A stretch of DNA of 42,877 nucleotides, from positions 1 through 42,877 of the forward strand of contig JADGJL010000103.1 in NCBI GenBank assembly GCA_027600665.1, given 5' to 3'. The position numbers and the translations under genes were made by a program. Below are positions 1-12,700 of the stretch, piece by piece (within the stretch, counting starts at the first letter, position 1; the number at the start of each line of letters is the position of its first letter). This DNA is from Irineochytrium annulatum (lineage: Eukaryota > Chytridiomycota > Chytridiomycetes > Chytridiales > Chytridiaceae). The notes below the pieces were generated by a model. The model saw only the letters and a list, made by a program, of their open reading frames with translations. It was not told the origin of the DNA and did no database searches.

Positions 1-98
1 GAGGGGTGGGGTGTTGAGGTGGCGAGGTATTGACGATGATTTGTTCGCGTAGGCGGTATCTGGAGTTGAAGAATTACAAGGATATTGGTGTGAAGTAG
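1..98 (+). CDS. possible 3' terminal exon of an unidentified gene (partial)
   Basis: The first bases read as the tail of a gene entering from the left. A short intron can be read from about 29 (GTATTG) to 60 (TAG). After it, an in-frame stretch ends YLELKNYKDIGVK followed by TAG at 96-98. The peptide is too short to assign to a family. The intron would be only about 30 nt, shorter than others in this window, so the exact splice is doubtful. The alternative is that this is plain intergenic sequence. The adjacent FAS gene converges on it from the right. Confidence 0.25.
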
Positions 99-771
99 AT
101 ACGGAGCGAGATGTCTTCTTTTTTCGGCCAACGAGGGCCAGCTGGGACAGCTCTATCGTGAGAGTTCCGTGAATGCGGACATGGCAAGAAATGGGGTTCC
201 TCGATTCCGTGTGCTGCGGAGATGTGGTCTGCGTCAGGGTGAAGGGGATTTTGCCAATAAAGCATGCTGCAAAAATACATTAAATTCACTACGTGAACGC
301 AAAGGAATGGAATTTAACTGGGGCAAAAACTTAAAACGAAGGAGGTTTGGGAAAGTATTGGCAAGTCTGCTTGAAGATCGACTTGAACGCGTAAGTAAGA
401 AACATCCATTCTCACTTAGTTATTGCGCGTTTATTCACACGGCATCATACAAGCTGGTAATACGCAAACAGAAACTTGAGAAGGGAAAAAAATCGAAGGA
501 TTGGCATAAAAATAGCGATATCTCAACACATCCACGTCCTTTCAGCAATCATTGGCTCATCATGCATAGACAGTCACGCACACTCACACACAACTTCATT
601 CAATATGTCGCATTTATTTCATACAAAACAATCATATAAACTTGATAACACGCTGAGTTTAAGTTGTTACAAACTTAATAGAAACAAGGGAAATGAAAGC
701 ATGGCATGAAAAGTCTACAAAACTTCCAGAGATCAAGATATTGGCATATAAAAAGTAGTTTAAGAAACAAT
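99..771. other. intergenic region downstream of FAS
   Basis: No convincing gene is seen in this AT-richer spacer. It presumably holds the 3' ends of FAS (reading leftward) and of whatever ends near 98. A 156-codon open frame at 169-639 on the + strand has low-complexity, basic composition with no recognisable motif or splice structure, and was not accepted as a gene. Confidence 0.6.
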
Positions 772-3700
772 TTAGTTTGCGATCGCCACGGCCACGGCGT
801 AAGAGCCGCTGTGGCTGATGGTTACCTTAACATCCGCCACACCCGCCCTTTTCGCAACAGCCTTTGCGTCGCCATGGAATACAACCGAAGGCGCGGCTCC
901 AGGTTCCCGCACAATCTCAATATCAACCAACGGCGCACCGGCGCCCCGCGCCCACAGGTCGCCTTCCCCGCTCGCGGACGAAACGGCCTTAATGACCGCC
1001 TCCTTCGCCGCCCATCGGCCTGCGAAGCTCGCCGACGAGTCGGAAGCCTTGCGGCAGTACTCGACCTCTCGCGCCGTAAAGTTGCGCACGATGAAGGTCT
1101 GGTTGTCGACGCTGATCTCCGAGATCAGCTGCACGTCAACTCCCACGCCCTTGGACGCCGGCAGCTCGCTCAGCGTCTGGGTTACGGCCGTCTCCACCTC
1201 CGTTGGGCCCAGCTTCCGACCAGCGATCGCGGCGCGGTTCGAAACCGTGTTCGGGCGCGAGCTGGTGCCGTAAGACCACGTCCCCGTACCAGAGTCGTAT
1301 TTCGCGCGGGCGAGCGGGTTAAGGTATACGGCGCTCTGCTGGGCGTCCGTGTAAGGCGCGGCGTTTTTGACTCGGACGAAGGGCGCCGCACCCGTGAGCA
1401 TCTGGTGGAAGTACCGGTACGAGGCAACCTGCCTCGGCTCCCTGCGGAGCCTGTATGCGTTGAATTCATCGGCCTCGAGGGCCGCGAAGAGGTAATCCGG
1501 ATGGATGACAAGGATTTCGCCGCCGGCCTGCCCGAACCCGAAGGACTTAAGCAGGGCCGCGCGGACGCCGTCCGTTTGAATCGAGCGGGACGGGTAGATG
1601 ATGTGGCGGAACTTCTCGAGGCGGTTCTCGACGTTGTCGAGATTCCGGTTGCCCGGGATGATGCCCGTCTCGAGGACCTGGAGGACGCCGTTGAGCATCC
1701 ACCCGGCGGCGGCCCCCTTCGGGTGGCCGGTCAAGTGCTTCTGGAAGACGCTGGGGAGGCAGTTGCCCTTGGTGCGGCCGAGGTGCTCCATCTGCTGATT
1801 GATAGCGGACGACTCGTTGTAGTCATTCGCTTTTGTGCCGGTTCCGTGGAAGGACGCAACACCTACAGCCCTATATAAGCGATATGCCGTAACAACAACC
1901 AACTCAACGAGGGAGAACTTACCGATATCATCGACCGTCAAGCCAAACATCGCGAGCGAACCCTTGAGCGGCGAGATAGACGGATCATTCTTGTACCAAT
2001 CGTGGTTCCACGTGGCAAGAGCGACCTTCTCTTTCCGCCTGCCCTCCTTCTCAATGAACTCTGTCCGCTCCTTCGTAAACGCCGCGAGATCGACAACCTT
2101 CGCGTCCATGCCTTTTACCTCCTCCGCCAGTGCCTCGTACTCGCCCGCAATCCACGACTTCACTTGTTCCCTCTCGCGCTTGAGCTGCCGGCTCCGGTAC
2201 TCGTAGCTTAGCAGCGGGTTCGAGTACTTGAGGGGAGCTTCTCGGGCCGTGGTCAGGATGCCCTGCCCAGGCGCCGGGACGGATCGCCCGTTTTTATCGG
2301 TAGCCGTGTTCGTGCACGCAATAATGCCCCGGATCGGGACGCCCATCTTAATCGCGAGGTCGGCCGTCATGAGGACGTGGATGCCCGCGCCGTGCGCCTC
2401 CATGAAACCTGCACGGGTATCGGACGCCGGGCGACACATGTCCTGCGGCTCGCGGCCGCGTGCCATCTCCTCGACAGAGTTGGATGTTGCCTTCATGTTG
2501 GCGAACTCGTAGGAGCCCTCCTCTTGGAAGTCGTCGTAACCACCGCAGAGGATGATGCGGGCCTTGCCAGATAAGATGGTCTCCACGCCAATCTCGACAG
2601 ACTCGGCGGCAGTCGCGCAGGCACCGACGGGTGTCTTGATCGGGCCGGAAGAGGAGAGGAGGAGCATGTTTACCCAGGCGGGCATGGTGTTGATGAAGCT
2701 CTCCTGAAGGATATCGTTCTGAACGGGCTTCTCGAGTAACCGCTCCTGACGAAACATAAGCATTGCATTGGAATAGGGAAATAAATACACACCTTGAACA
2801 TCTTTTGCATGGCACGCATACCACCCATGCCACCGCCCGAGGTGTTGCCCACCTCCGAGACGTGGACGTACTGATAGAACTCGTACGGGTCGGTAACACC
2901 GCTGGTGACAAGAGCCTCGACGGTCGCAACGAGGGTATAAAGCGTGATCGGGTCCACCTGGGAGACGATGTCCTCCGGGATACCATACCGGCGCGCATCC
3001 CAACCCGTCGGAATTTGTCCGGCGACTAACCGGTCAAAGCGGAGGGCCTTCGGAATGTAGACCGTTGCGCCCTTCTTCAGCCGGACGAAGTAGGTGCCGG
3101 CGCGGTTCTCGACGACGGCGTTGTCGCCGTGGTGGCGCTTGAAGGCCTCGGCCTCCTCCTCACTGAGCTCAATCGGGGTCATCTCGGTCGTAATGGCCAC
3201 CTCCTGCAGGAACATCTTCTTCTTCGGGTCGTAGCCGTTAAACAGCTCGGGTTCTGCGGGAACAACGTTAACATTGAACACTGAACATGAATGAAGGCAG
3301 CAAAACCTACCGATGAGACGGATACCCGCGTGCTTAAGAATCTTCTCCTCATACTTCGACTTGACCTCCACATCCTGAACCGGCTCCTGAGTGGCACCGT
3401 CAACCCACCCGCTGTAGAACGGGATCTTCTTCAACGGGCCATTGTGGAACTTGATGAAGCCCATCATCCACGCCATCTCGATGCAACCCTCGAGAGAGAA
3501 CTCTCCCGCAGACTCCATCTCCCACCGCGTCCTGCTAGAGCCCCAAGGGCCGACTTCCCCGAATCCCGTGACGACGACGACCTTCTCGAGGTCGAGCATC
3601 CCGCGCAGGTGCGAGAGATTCTGCTTCTGGGGAAGCGTCGGGAACTGGAACTTCATGTTGGCGCGAGGGGTGACCATCACACCCTCGGCCTTGCGCGGGC

Positions 3701-6700
3701 CGCGGGCGACCTTGGAGTCTAAGGCCGTCTCCCTCGCGACGGCACGCCGTACGTCGGACGTCTCAAGGAGATCCCGTCTCAAAGAGGATGTGAACTTATT
3801 CAGGTCCTTAACCGCGGCGAGGCCGCCGTTCAGGTCCGCCCAGACGGGTTCGGTGTAGCTGAGCTTGACGATATCGGGGTGCAACAGACCAATGAGGTTG
3901 AAGGCCATCTCGTGAGTGGAGAAGGTGCGGGCGCCGAGGGACTCGATTCCTTCAGCGACGATGTTGTTGCCCGACATGAGACCGGTGCCGCGAGTCCATC
4001 TAACATTTCATTGTCAAAAAACGAAACTCTATGTGAAGCACCGCGTGTTCATACCCGATGGCGGCCCCGATTATGGTAAGGTAACTGCTCCAACTCTCAG
4101 CGTGGAACCGGTTGAGAAGAGTCTCTAGCGCAATTTTCGACTCGCCGTACAGACCGTCTAGAGGAGCAAAGATTTTAACAATTTACAACAAACCAAAAAT
4201 CGTTTGAACCCTTACCACCACCGAATGTGCCGTGGTTAGGAGACAAGGGAAGCAAGACTGCCGCAGGGCGGGTGTCAAATCCGGAGCTCTCCTTCTTGAT
4301 CTTAATCTCTCCCATCAGGCGCAACAAGTTCGTCAACATGATTCTGTGGGCCAGCTCGGACTTGCCATCGATTTTGTCAACCTCCCTCCCAGCCTCGGGA
4401 ATGGCTGCGAACGGAATGACGAAGTCGAGATCCCAGTCAAGACCGGCCTTCGGGTCGCGGTCGTAGATGTAGTCGATAAGGGCGCGGGTGTCCTGCACCG
4501 ATCCGCCATTAAAGGGCACGACGACGAGCTTCGAGCCCTTCGACCCGTGGCGCTCGTAAATTGATCGGTAGTACTCGGTGACGGACTTCGAGAACCGGGA
4601 GGTGGTTACGATGACACATGCTCCACCCGAGAGAAGCGCCTTCAGCACTTCCACACCGATCGAATCCTTGCCGCAGCCCGTGATTAGGGCGTGCTTCCCC
4701 TTGAACGAGATACCGTCGGCGGCAATGGAACCGAGAGCATCCAAGTACATCTTCGTGAGAGGACCGTCTGGTTGCCAGTGGCTAGGGTCGTAGAAGCTCC
4801 TCCGTTTTAAGAAGACAAACGGTAGGTTATCGCCCTCGACGGCGCCGCTCGACTCGGCCGGAGGAAGAAGGTCGCGAATGCGAGCGAAAGCGGCCTCAAG
4901 CTTCTCCTTCGTCGCCGCATCGAACTTGCCCGAAGACACGGCGGATGAAATCTCGTCGAACTTGCTCGTAATTTCGTCGGATCCGGCGTTATGAACCCTC
5001 GTCAGCTCCGACCCAGCGATCATGTCCTTCACGTAGTCCTTCATGTTGGTCGCCGAGCGGCGCTCTTCCTTGTACACGAGCGTACCGTTGTCAGAGACAG
5101 TGGTCGTGGGCTTCGTCGGGCGATAGGCAACTGGTAAAAGGGAAACAATCAACCTCTGCACTACGGTGGCACGGATTATAAACGTACTGTTCTTATAGAC
5201 AGGGTCCGAGTTCAAGGCTTCCCTGCAGTTATCCAACAAAATCTTAGCAAGGGATTTGACGCGGGTGTAGTTCTCGCCCTTTTCTTCGGGGCAGTTTTTG
5301 ATGTAGTACTCGATGAAAGTGAGTAGGCTAGAAGTGTTGTCAGAACAGAAAGGGTCAAGTCGCTACCAACCTTTCCTCGTCCTCAGCTCGGTTCATCAGG
5401 TGAATGCATTGGTTCATCAGATCACGATCAACGCTCGAAATCCTTCCGTAGACAATATCGTAATACAAATGGAGGGCATCCTGACGGGCCCAGTTCCAGT
5501 GAGAGTCGAAAGTGCGCGCCTTCAGTTTCGTGAAGGCGGGTTTAATTCCCTCTGCGTAAACATCGTCGTGCTCAGCGCTCCATACATCGAGCACCGTCTG
5601 AAGCTCGTCCCGGTCGCTCCGCTCCTTGCCCGCCAAGTGAGATCCCTCCAGGAGATCCATGTCGAGGTACTTGGCGAAAAGCTCCAGCTGCTGGCGGATC
5701 ATCGAGTCCATCTTGAGCTTTTGAAGATTGAACTCCTCGCTGTTGATCGTGACCGTCGCGCCAACCGCCGCACCCGCGGACGCCGTAGCGCCCCCGAGAA
5801 TGATGCCGACCTTCGACGCATAAGACTTGGCCGTGGCATCAACCCAAGCCTTAGCATCCGCCTCGGACGCGAAGCGCGCTGTTGGCTCGCTGACAAGTCC
5901 ATGCAGGAGCGTGGCCTCGCTACGCTTCGGGCCCAAGCCGTACGTCGTCGACAGGTAGGCCTTTACCGCCGCCATCCCGAACCCAGCAGGCATCTTCGAG
6001 CTGATCAACTTTGTGATAAGCCCGTTCGAGGTCTTGCCCAACGAGCCGCTGAAGGACGATTGCAGTGTAGTGATTACTTCGGACAGGGGCGCCTCTTCGG
6101 CCTTGTCGGCGAGGACATTGCCAAACTCAGCAGCGAGGTCGCCCAGGATTTCGTTCTGCAAGGTCGACTTGCCGCCAACCAGGTCCTTAATGCTCTTGCT
6201 CGGCGAAATGTCGGACAGTTGCTTCTTCAGCTTCTGGGCGATTAAGACGAGAAGAACTTCTCCAGCCGACGGGGGTTCATCACTTAGGAATACGGTGAGT
6301 TGCATGTGGAGGTAATGTAAAAGCATCCAATACTTACGCGACAGGTCCCGCAGCTTGCGCGGCCGGAGCAGCAACAACCGCTGCAGCCACCGCCACCGCA
6401 GGGGCAGCCGGGCTGGCGTCGGCTGAGGCCTCCGCCGGGGCGGCCTCCTCCGCGACATCCTCGTAATCGTAGTAGATATCCTTGTGATCCTTGGACGTGC
6501 AGAGCTGGATACGACTGCGGGTGACGGCGTCATCGTAAGCCTCGTACTTGATCTTGAGCGTGCGGACTGCCATGCCGGAAAGAACCGGCCCCGGTCCGAC
6601 CTCCACAAGGCGTTCGACCTCAAAGTCGCGGAACAAAACGTCCTGGGTCTCGATCCAGCGCACCGGCGACGCGAACTATGGTAACGAAAGTTAAAATAGA

Positions 6701-9700
6701 TTACTAGTTGATAACGGCAAGACATATCCACCTGGTGAGCAAGCAACTCAATCAAAAGCAAGTAGCCGAGCTGTTGCTGGCCAGCCGGGGTAGCCGCGAC
6801 CTTCCCGTCCCACTTCTCCAACGCCTCCTTCAGCAGAATAGAGCCGGTCTGCTCATAAACCATGGTAACGTACTCCTTCGACAAGTTGAACGGCTTGGCG
6901 GTCAAGTTTGGGATATATTTGCCGATGAGGAGGGCGACATTTAGGAACTTCGCCTGAAGCTTCTTTCTAAGGATCTCACGGAAAGGTTGGACGCCGTTGA
7001 GCAAGAAAGAAGAGTGGAAGGGCACGTCGATGCCGTTCAGCGGGATGGTGGCGATACCACGCTCGGGGATCATGACGCCGCTCGCCTCCTTCCTAGCACG
7101 CGAGACCTTGAGTGCATCATTGACAATGCCGTCAAGAAGCTTTTCGATTTCGGCGATCGTGCGCTCAACAATCAACTCCTTGAAATTGAGGTTAAGGGCC
7201 TTCAGCTTGTTTAGGACGAGACGAAGGGTGTCGAGGTTGACGAGCTCGCCGGCAACGACGTACTGGAAGTTCTCGACGTTAAAGTTGACGATCTCGATTA
7301 GATTCGACGAGCAGCGGGCGATAGCAGCGACGATAAAGCGGAGAGCCTGCTCGCCAAGCGTAGGACCGACACGGATGGGGTTGACGGCGCACATGCCATA
7401 GTCGGAGCGGCCCTCGGAATCACGGGGGACAGCGACTTGCATGGTCATGCCACGGTAGAAGACGACATCGACGATCGACTCAACCGATAACACCTCGCCG
7501 ACGGCGGCAAGACCGGCGTACTCGCCGAGACTGGAAAAAGAAGCAAAATTGATATAATAAATACATACTCAAAGCCAATCAAATATGCAAACGAAGTACA
7601 AACCTATGTCCGGCAAAGGCGCAATCTTCCTGAACGAGTCCGTTAACCTGCATGTCCTGGAAGCTCGCAATTTCCATAAGGGTCAGCGCCGGCTGCGTAA
7701 ATTGCGTGGCCGACAGCAGGCCGCCAGGGTGGTAGAACGTATGGCTGGAGGTGGTGTCTGTGATCTGCGGGAACAGGGGCAGGCTCTTCAAAACGCCGTT
7801 CTCGACAATGTCGTAGGTAAGGTGCCGGTAGTGATCCCTGATCGACGCACCCTTGATGCCGCCGAAGTGTACTGTCTTGGACTTAGGGTTCGTACGGACA
7901 ATCTCGAGGATAGATAGGCCGTAGGTGTCAAGCATGTGGCTATCGGCGCGGTCCCAGACGAGCTTGGCAACGCCAGACTTCGCGTAGAGGTCCATACCCA
8001 TACCAACCTCCTGCGAGCCTTGGCCCGTGAAGACGTAGCAGGTCGTAGGCTGCTCGACCTCTGCGCTACCCTCGAGAACCTTCTCGCCGCGCTGGTTGAC
8101 GGTCGTGATCTTGATAAGCTTCTTGCCGTTTGACATGCCGACGTGGTGAAGCTTCGACTCGAGCTTGTCACCTGGCAGGACCATGCCGAGGAAGATGACC
8201 TGATATTTCTTGACACGCTGGGGCTGGTTGTTCGCCGCGAAAATCTCAACGAATTTGCGGGTAGATGCCGAAGTCCACATGCCATGGGTGATCGTGCCTG
8301 CATTGAAGATTAGGGCTCAGTATGGTGTGCTGTTAATGGATGACAGCTACGTACCAGGAAGGTTTGCTAGGTCAGCGAAGTACGGGTTGACGTGAATTGG
8401 GTTCAAGTCGCCGGAAGCTTGAGCGTAGGTGACGTTCGAGCTCGGAACCGTGACCACGGCCGGGAATACCTTCGGGTCGGGCAGGATAGAGTAGCCACCG
8501 TTCTCGAAGAAGATATCCTGCTCGATCGGCTTACCGTTCCTTTTCAGGTACTCGACCACGATGTTGCCGAAGCAGTCCGTGGCCTCGAGCTCCACCTTGC
8601 CAACCTCCTTGGTCTCCTGCGTCGTCTTCAGGAACACAGCGCCGGTGGTGCGGATCTGGCTGAACTCGGAAGCCGACTTAAACCTCGAGAAAGTCTCAAG
8701 CCTAAAGATGAGGATCGAGCCGGCCGTTAGCTCGGGGGCGTCCTCGCCCCACTTGATCCACGGTTTCGATTGCAGCACCGCGACGTCCTTAACGCTGGCG
8801 AGCGTGACCTCCATGGGGGTCTCGACGTTCCTCTGGAACGAATTTGAATAGTCCGTAAATGTGCCGCGGTACAGGAAGCGCGAGATGATTTCCATAACGG
8901 GCGTGCCAGACGCAACCTTAGATAGCGTGGCTTTGACCTCAACTGTCTTGCCGGCCTCCCCGATGAGGACGGCGTTCACAACAGCCTCGGTGTCAATCTG
9001 GTCGCCGACCTCAATGATGTCGCCCGAAAGCATGCGGAACTCGTTCGAAAGGTGGACGAGCCGTAAAAGATCGCCATCGATCTCTTTCGGGAGGATAGCT
9101 GTCACAAGGGACCGCCATCCGGCGACGATACCGAAGTCCATCGGCGCCTTGACGGACTTCACGTAAAGTTCATCGTGGTTGCCGATAATCTGGGTGAAGT
9201 TCTTCACGTGGCTCGACTCGACCTTGAAGGAGGAGCGGAAGACGTCGTCGGGTTTCAAGGCGAGGTCCTCGGGGCTGACGTCCCAGAGGGACCCATAGAA
9301 ATCCTTAATTCTCTGATTGCGACCCTAAAAATAAGTTAGCAAACTGTATTCAGAAAAGGAGATCTTTAACTAACGCGAGCAACTCACCTCAGTAACTTCG
9401 TGGATCGGGGCGTAACCTTGGAAAGGCCTGTACTTGAAGAAGAACTTGAGCGGGATGTTTTTAGCCCCCCTCCTCTCGTAGATCGTGACTGAAATCGTGT
9501 CGCCCTCGGTCGTGATGACAACCGTCGGGTATCGCGACGGCACAGAGCCCTGCGCGCGTCCGGGGTAAACCGTCAACGCCTCGGGCCTCCTCTGCGCATC
9601 CAGCTTCACGAACACCGTCTGGCCCGGGCGAGGCCTCAAGATCTGGCCCACCGGGTTGGGCACCATCAGCTTACCGCGGACGATCGACTCGGTTGTCAAC

Positions 9701-12700
9701 AACGCGCGGAGCCACGACAGTCCCGGGCCGGCGAGGCACTCGAGCCAGTCGGAGGTGGCGGGGACGTCGTCCTTCGACCGGGAAACCTCGTACATCATCG
9801 CGGTCTCGTCGTCGTTGACAAGGTTGGTGGTCGTGACACCCTTGAGTCTGCTGCCGGTGGACTGCGCCGACGGCCTGGCGCCAAGGTATTCGACGACAGG
9901 GATGGCCATATCGGAGCCGCCGTAGTATTTCTCCTTAAGGGCCGCGACGTGACCCTTGTAGATGTTCCCCATGATATCCTTGACGGGCTCGTCGATTTTG
10001 TACGAGTGCTTGACTGCCACGGGGCCCTGCAGGATCGCGACACGGCCGGCGTCCTGGCCGACGACGGCGCCGACGTCCTCGGACTGCCAGAGCGAGTCCT
10101 TCTTAAGCCAAAACTCGAACTTCTCGTCGAGCACCGGGATAAAAGTCACTGGCTTCCTCCACGGGTACGAGCAAATGGCGAGGAAGTGGAAAACGTCCTC
10201 CTGCGTGAGGTTTTGCTCGCTGGCCTCGGGAAATGTTTCGAAAAAGGCCTCGAGGATGGAGGACGGGTCGAGGTCGAGGGTCGAGAAGCTTTGGAGGAGC
10301 GAGGGCGTATCGGGCTTCTTGGTGAAGCGCTCCTCAACCCTGCGGAGGAAGTCGCCGAGGGTGTCGCGGAGCGTGACGTCGATCCATCGGCTCTCGCGGG
10401 AGATGTACAGCAGCTCGAGCATACGGCACGCCACCTCCTTGTAGGTCATCTCATGCAGGTCGCATGGTTTGCCGGTATCGGCCTTCCTCCCGAACCAGGG
10501 CTTCTGGAAGTCCTCATTCAGCTTTTCAATAATGTAGTCCTTCTTCTTGAGTAGGGCCGCCATGCGCTTCTCCTTGGGAAGGGAGAAAATTGTATCGTCC
10601 ATCTCGCGCCAGAACATAACGCCGCGGTTCGCGATCTTGTGAATGGGCTCGCCAAGCTCCGACTTGACCGTGATGATACCGCCGGTTACGCCCTTGTAGG
10701 TGCGCTCCCACATAGACTCGTCGTCGATACCGGGGGCGCCAACGATGAGCTCCTTCACCTCACGAGAGGCAAGGTTTTCCTTGGCCACCATAACGCGGGA
10801 GCCAAAGAGGATACCATCGAACGGCATGGGGGCGAAGTCGAACTGAACGGACCACTCGCCCGTAAGGTAGGGGAGCGTGCCTTCGGCATCACCGAAGCCG
10901 GAGCCGACTACGAGGACTAGGTTCTCTACGCGACGGATGGCCGCTGATGTCGAGCATATTAGCATCAACAAAGCGCAGCAACACAATAAAGCAATAAAAC
11001 TTAAATCGTACCGTAAGTCTCCAACATCGGCCCATGGAAGTCTTCAAACGAGTGGTGGCCTCCTCCACGCCCACCAGTCCACTGCAAGATAATCGGCATA
11101 TCCGGGTTCGCCTTCGCGATCGCAATGACCCGCCGGATCGTCTCAACACTCCCGGGCTTAAACGCAATGTGCTTTAATCCAGCCTCCTTCAAGTTCTTCA
11201 CAACCTCATTCGCTACATCCAAACTCGGCACACCCGCCGCAACGCAAACACCCTCCATCGGGATTCCCTCCCTCCTCATGGCCTGTACGGTCGGGTATTG
11301 GAAGCCCCACAACCTCGGGTTTAGGAACAAGATGTTGAGCGTGATGCCCTCGCCCGGGCCAACGAGGTCCAGAATCCTATTGACGCGGTCGCGGAGGTAG
11401 GCCTCAGTGTGCTGGCCGCCGCCGGCCAGCTCGACGTGGAAGCCGGCGTTGATGACGGCCGCGCAGAACTTTTCTGAGACAGTGCAGGGAGTCATGCCGG
11501 CCACCATAAGCGGCGCCTTGCCAATCAGGCGCGAGAATGAGGTGTCCACGTGGACCTCGTTGGTAGAGGCGATGCGGATCAGCTTGGGGCGGTATTTCTC
11601 CGCCCAATTGACGGCGAACTTAACCGAATTGCGGTCTTGATCGAAGAGGTAGGATTTGTCTAGGAGTTCACCAAGATTGTTGTCGAGGGAGCTGGCCGCA
11701 ATGACCTACGTATTGATTGTAAGAACAAGCCGAAGGATACAAGAGAAAATCAAAACATACCTGAACACCGGTGCCCTCCTTGTTCCTGTGCGTCAGTCCA
11801 CCAATACCGGACGCTCCTCCGGGCCCGAAGTCGAGAATGTGGGTAGCCTCGGCCTTGGTGGCCAATTCCCAATTAACGGGCTGGACGCAGATTTGCTCCA
11901 CGAGTGACGCCGTGAGTGCGCCCTTGGGCAGCTGCCTCAGATCCTCCCCGGTGTTCGTGTGGTAAACCGGGATGCTGAGCTTCGCAACCTCGAACTCCAG
12001 CCCGTGGAGCTGGACATCCTTTGCGACAGCGGCGGGGACGTCCTTGAGGTACTCGCAATGAAATGGGACGGCGACGGGCAGGAAGCGGCTGGTGAAGCGG
12101 ACCTTGCGCTGCGAGTGCGGGATACGAGACTGATCCTGGCCAGCGGCGGCCTTAAGCTTCCGCAGGGCAACGTTGAGACCGTAGAGGGACTGCGGGTACC
12201 CCGTAAGAATGCAAGCGCGCGGGCCGTTAATGAGAGAGAGGTGAACGCGGCGATCCTCGGGAAGGTGGGAGTTGGTGGCGTCGGCGTGCTCCTTAACCTC
12301 GGAGTGGCGCAGGCCTATAGCAATTAAATTAGCAAATATCGCGTTGCAAACAAAGGAAAATGAGAAGAGCATGAAAACACTTACCAGTGACCAACAACAT
12401 AGGAGTGGGGACGCCCTCATTATTGGAGAGCGAGTCCTGCAGAATGTTGGGGTTGTTGGTAGTGCTAGGCCAGGCGTTCTGCGAGCGAAGACCAATCCAG
12501 AAAAGGAGCCCGAGAGCCTTTTGCGTGTTCTCGAGGAAGTCCCTCTCAGTCTCGGAGGCCGAAATAACGACAGAGGAAACGATACCCTGGGAGTGACCAG
12601 TGGTGCCTATTCGATTTGAAAGTTTGGCGAGAGTTACAAATTGTCAGCTCCTCGAAAAAAGACACCGGATCGATCTCTTCCACTAACCGTTGAACAACGC

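Noticed and set aside
169..639. 156-codon + strand frame in the FAS downstream spacer
   Set aside because: Low complexity, no recognisable motif and no splice pattern; it lies where FAS 3' untranslated sequence is expected.
706..1878. 390-codon open frame on the + strand, Arg/Gly/Val-rich
   Set aside because: It lies antisense to the last exons of FAS, where GC-rich codon use suppresses stops on the opposite strand. Composition is typical of a shadow frame and no motif is present.
5188..5327. A separate alpha-subunit gene start within the FAS locus
   Set aside because: Considered because yeast FAS2 is separate, but exons 7 to 10 join in phase without a stop or a plausible internal initiation context.
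5313..6245. 310-codon + strand frame
   Set aside because: Antisense to the ACP-containing FAS exon; it has the same GC-driven absence of stops as other shadow frames over FAS.
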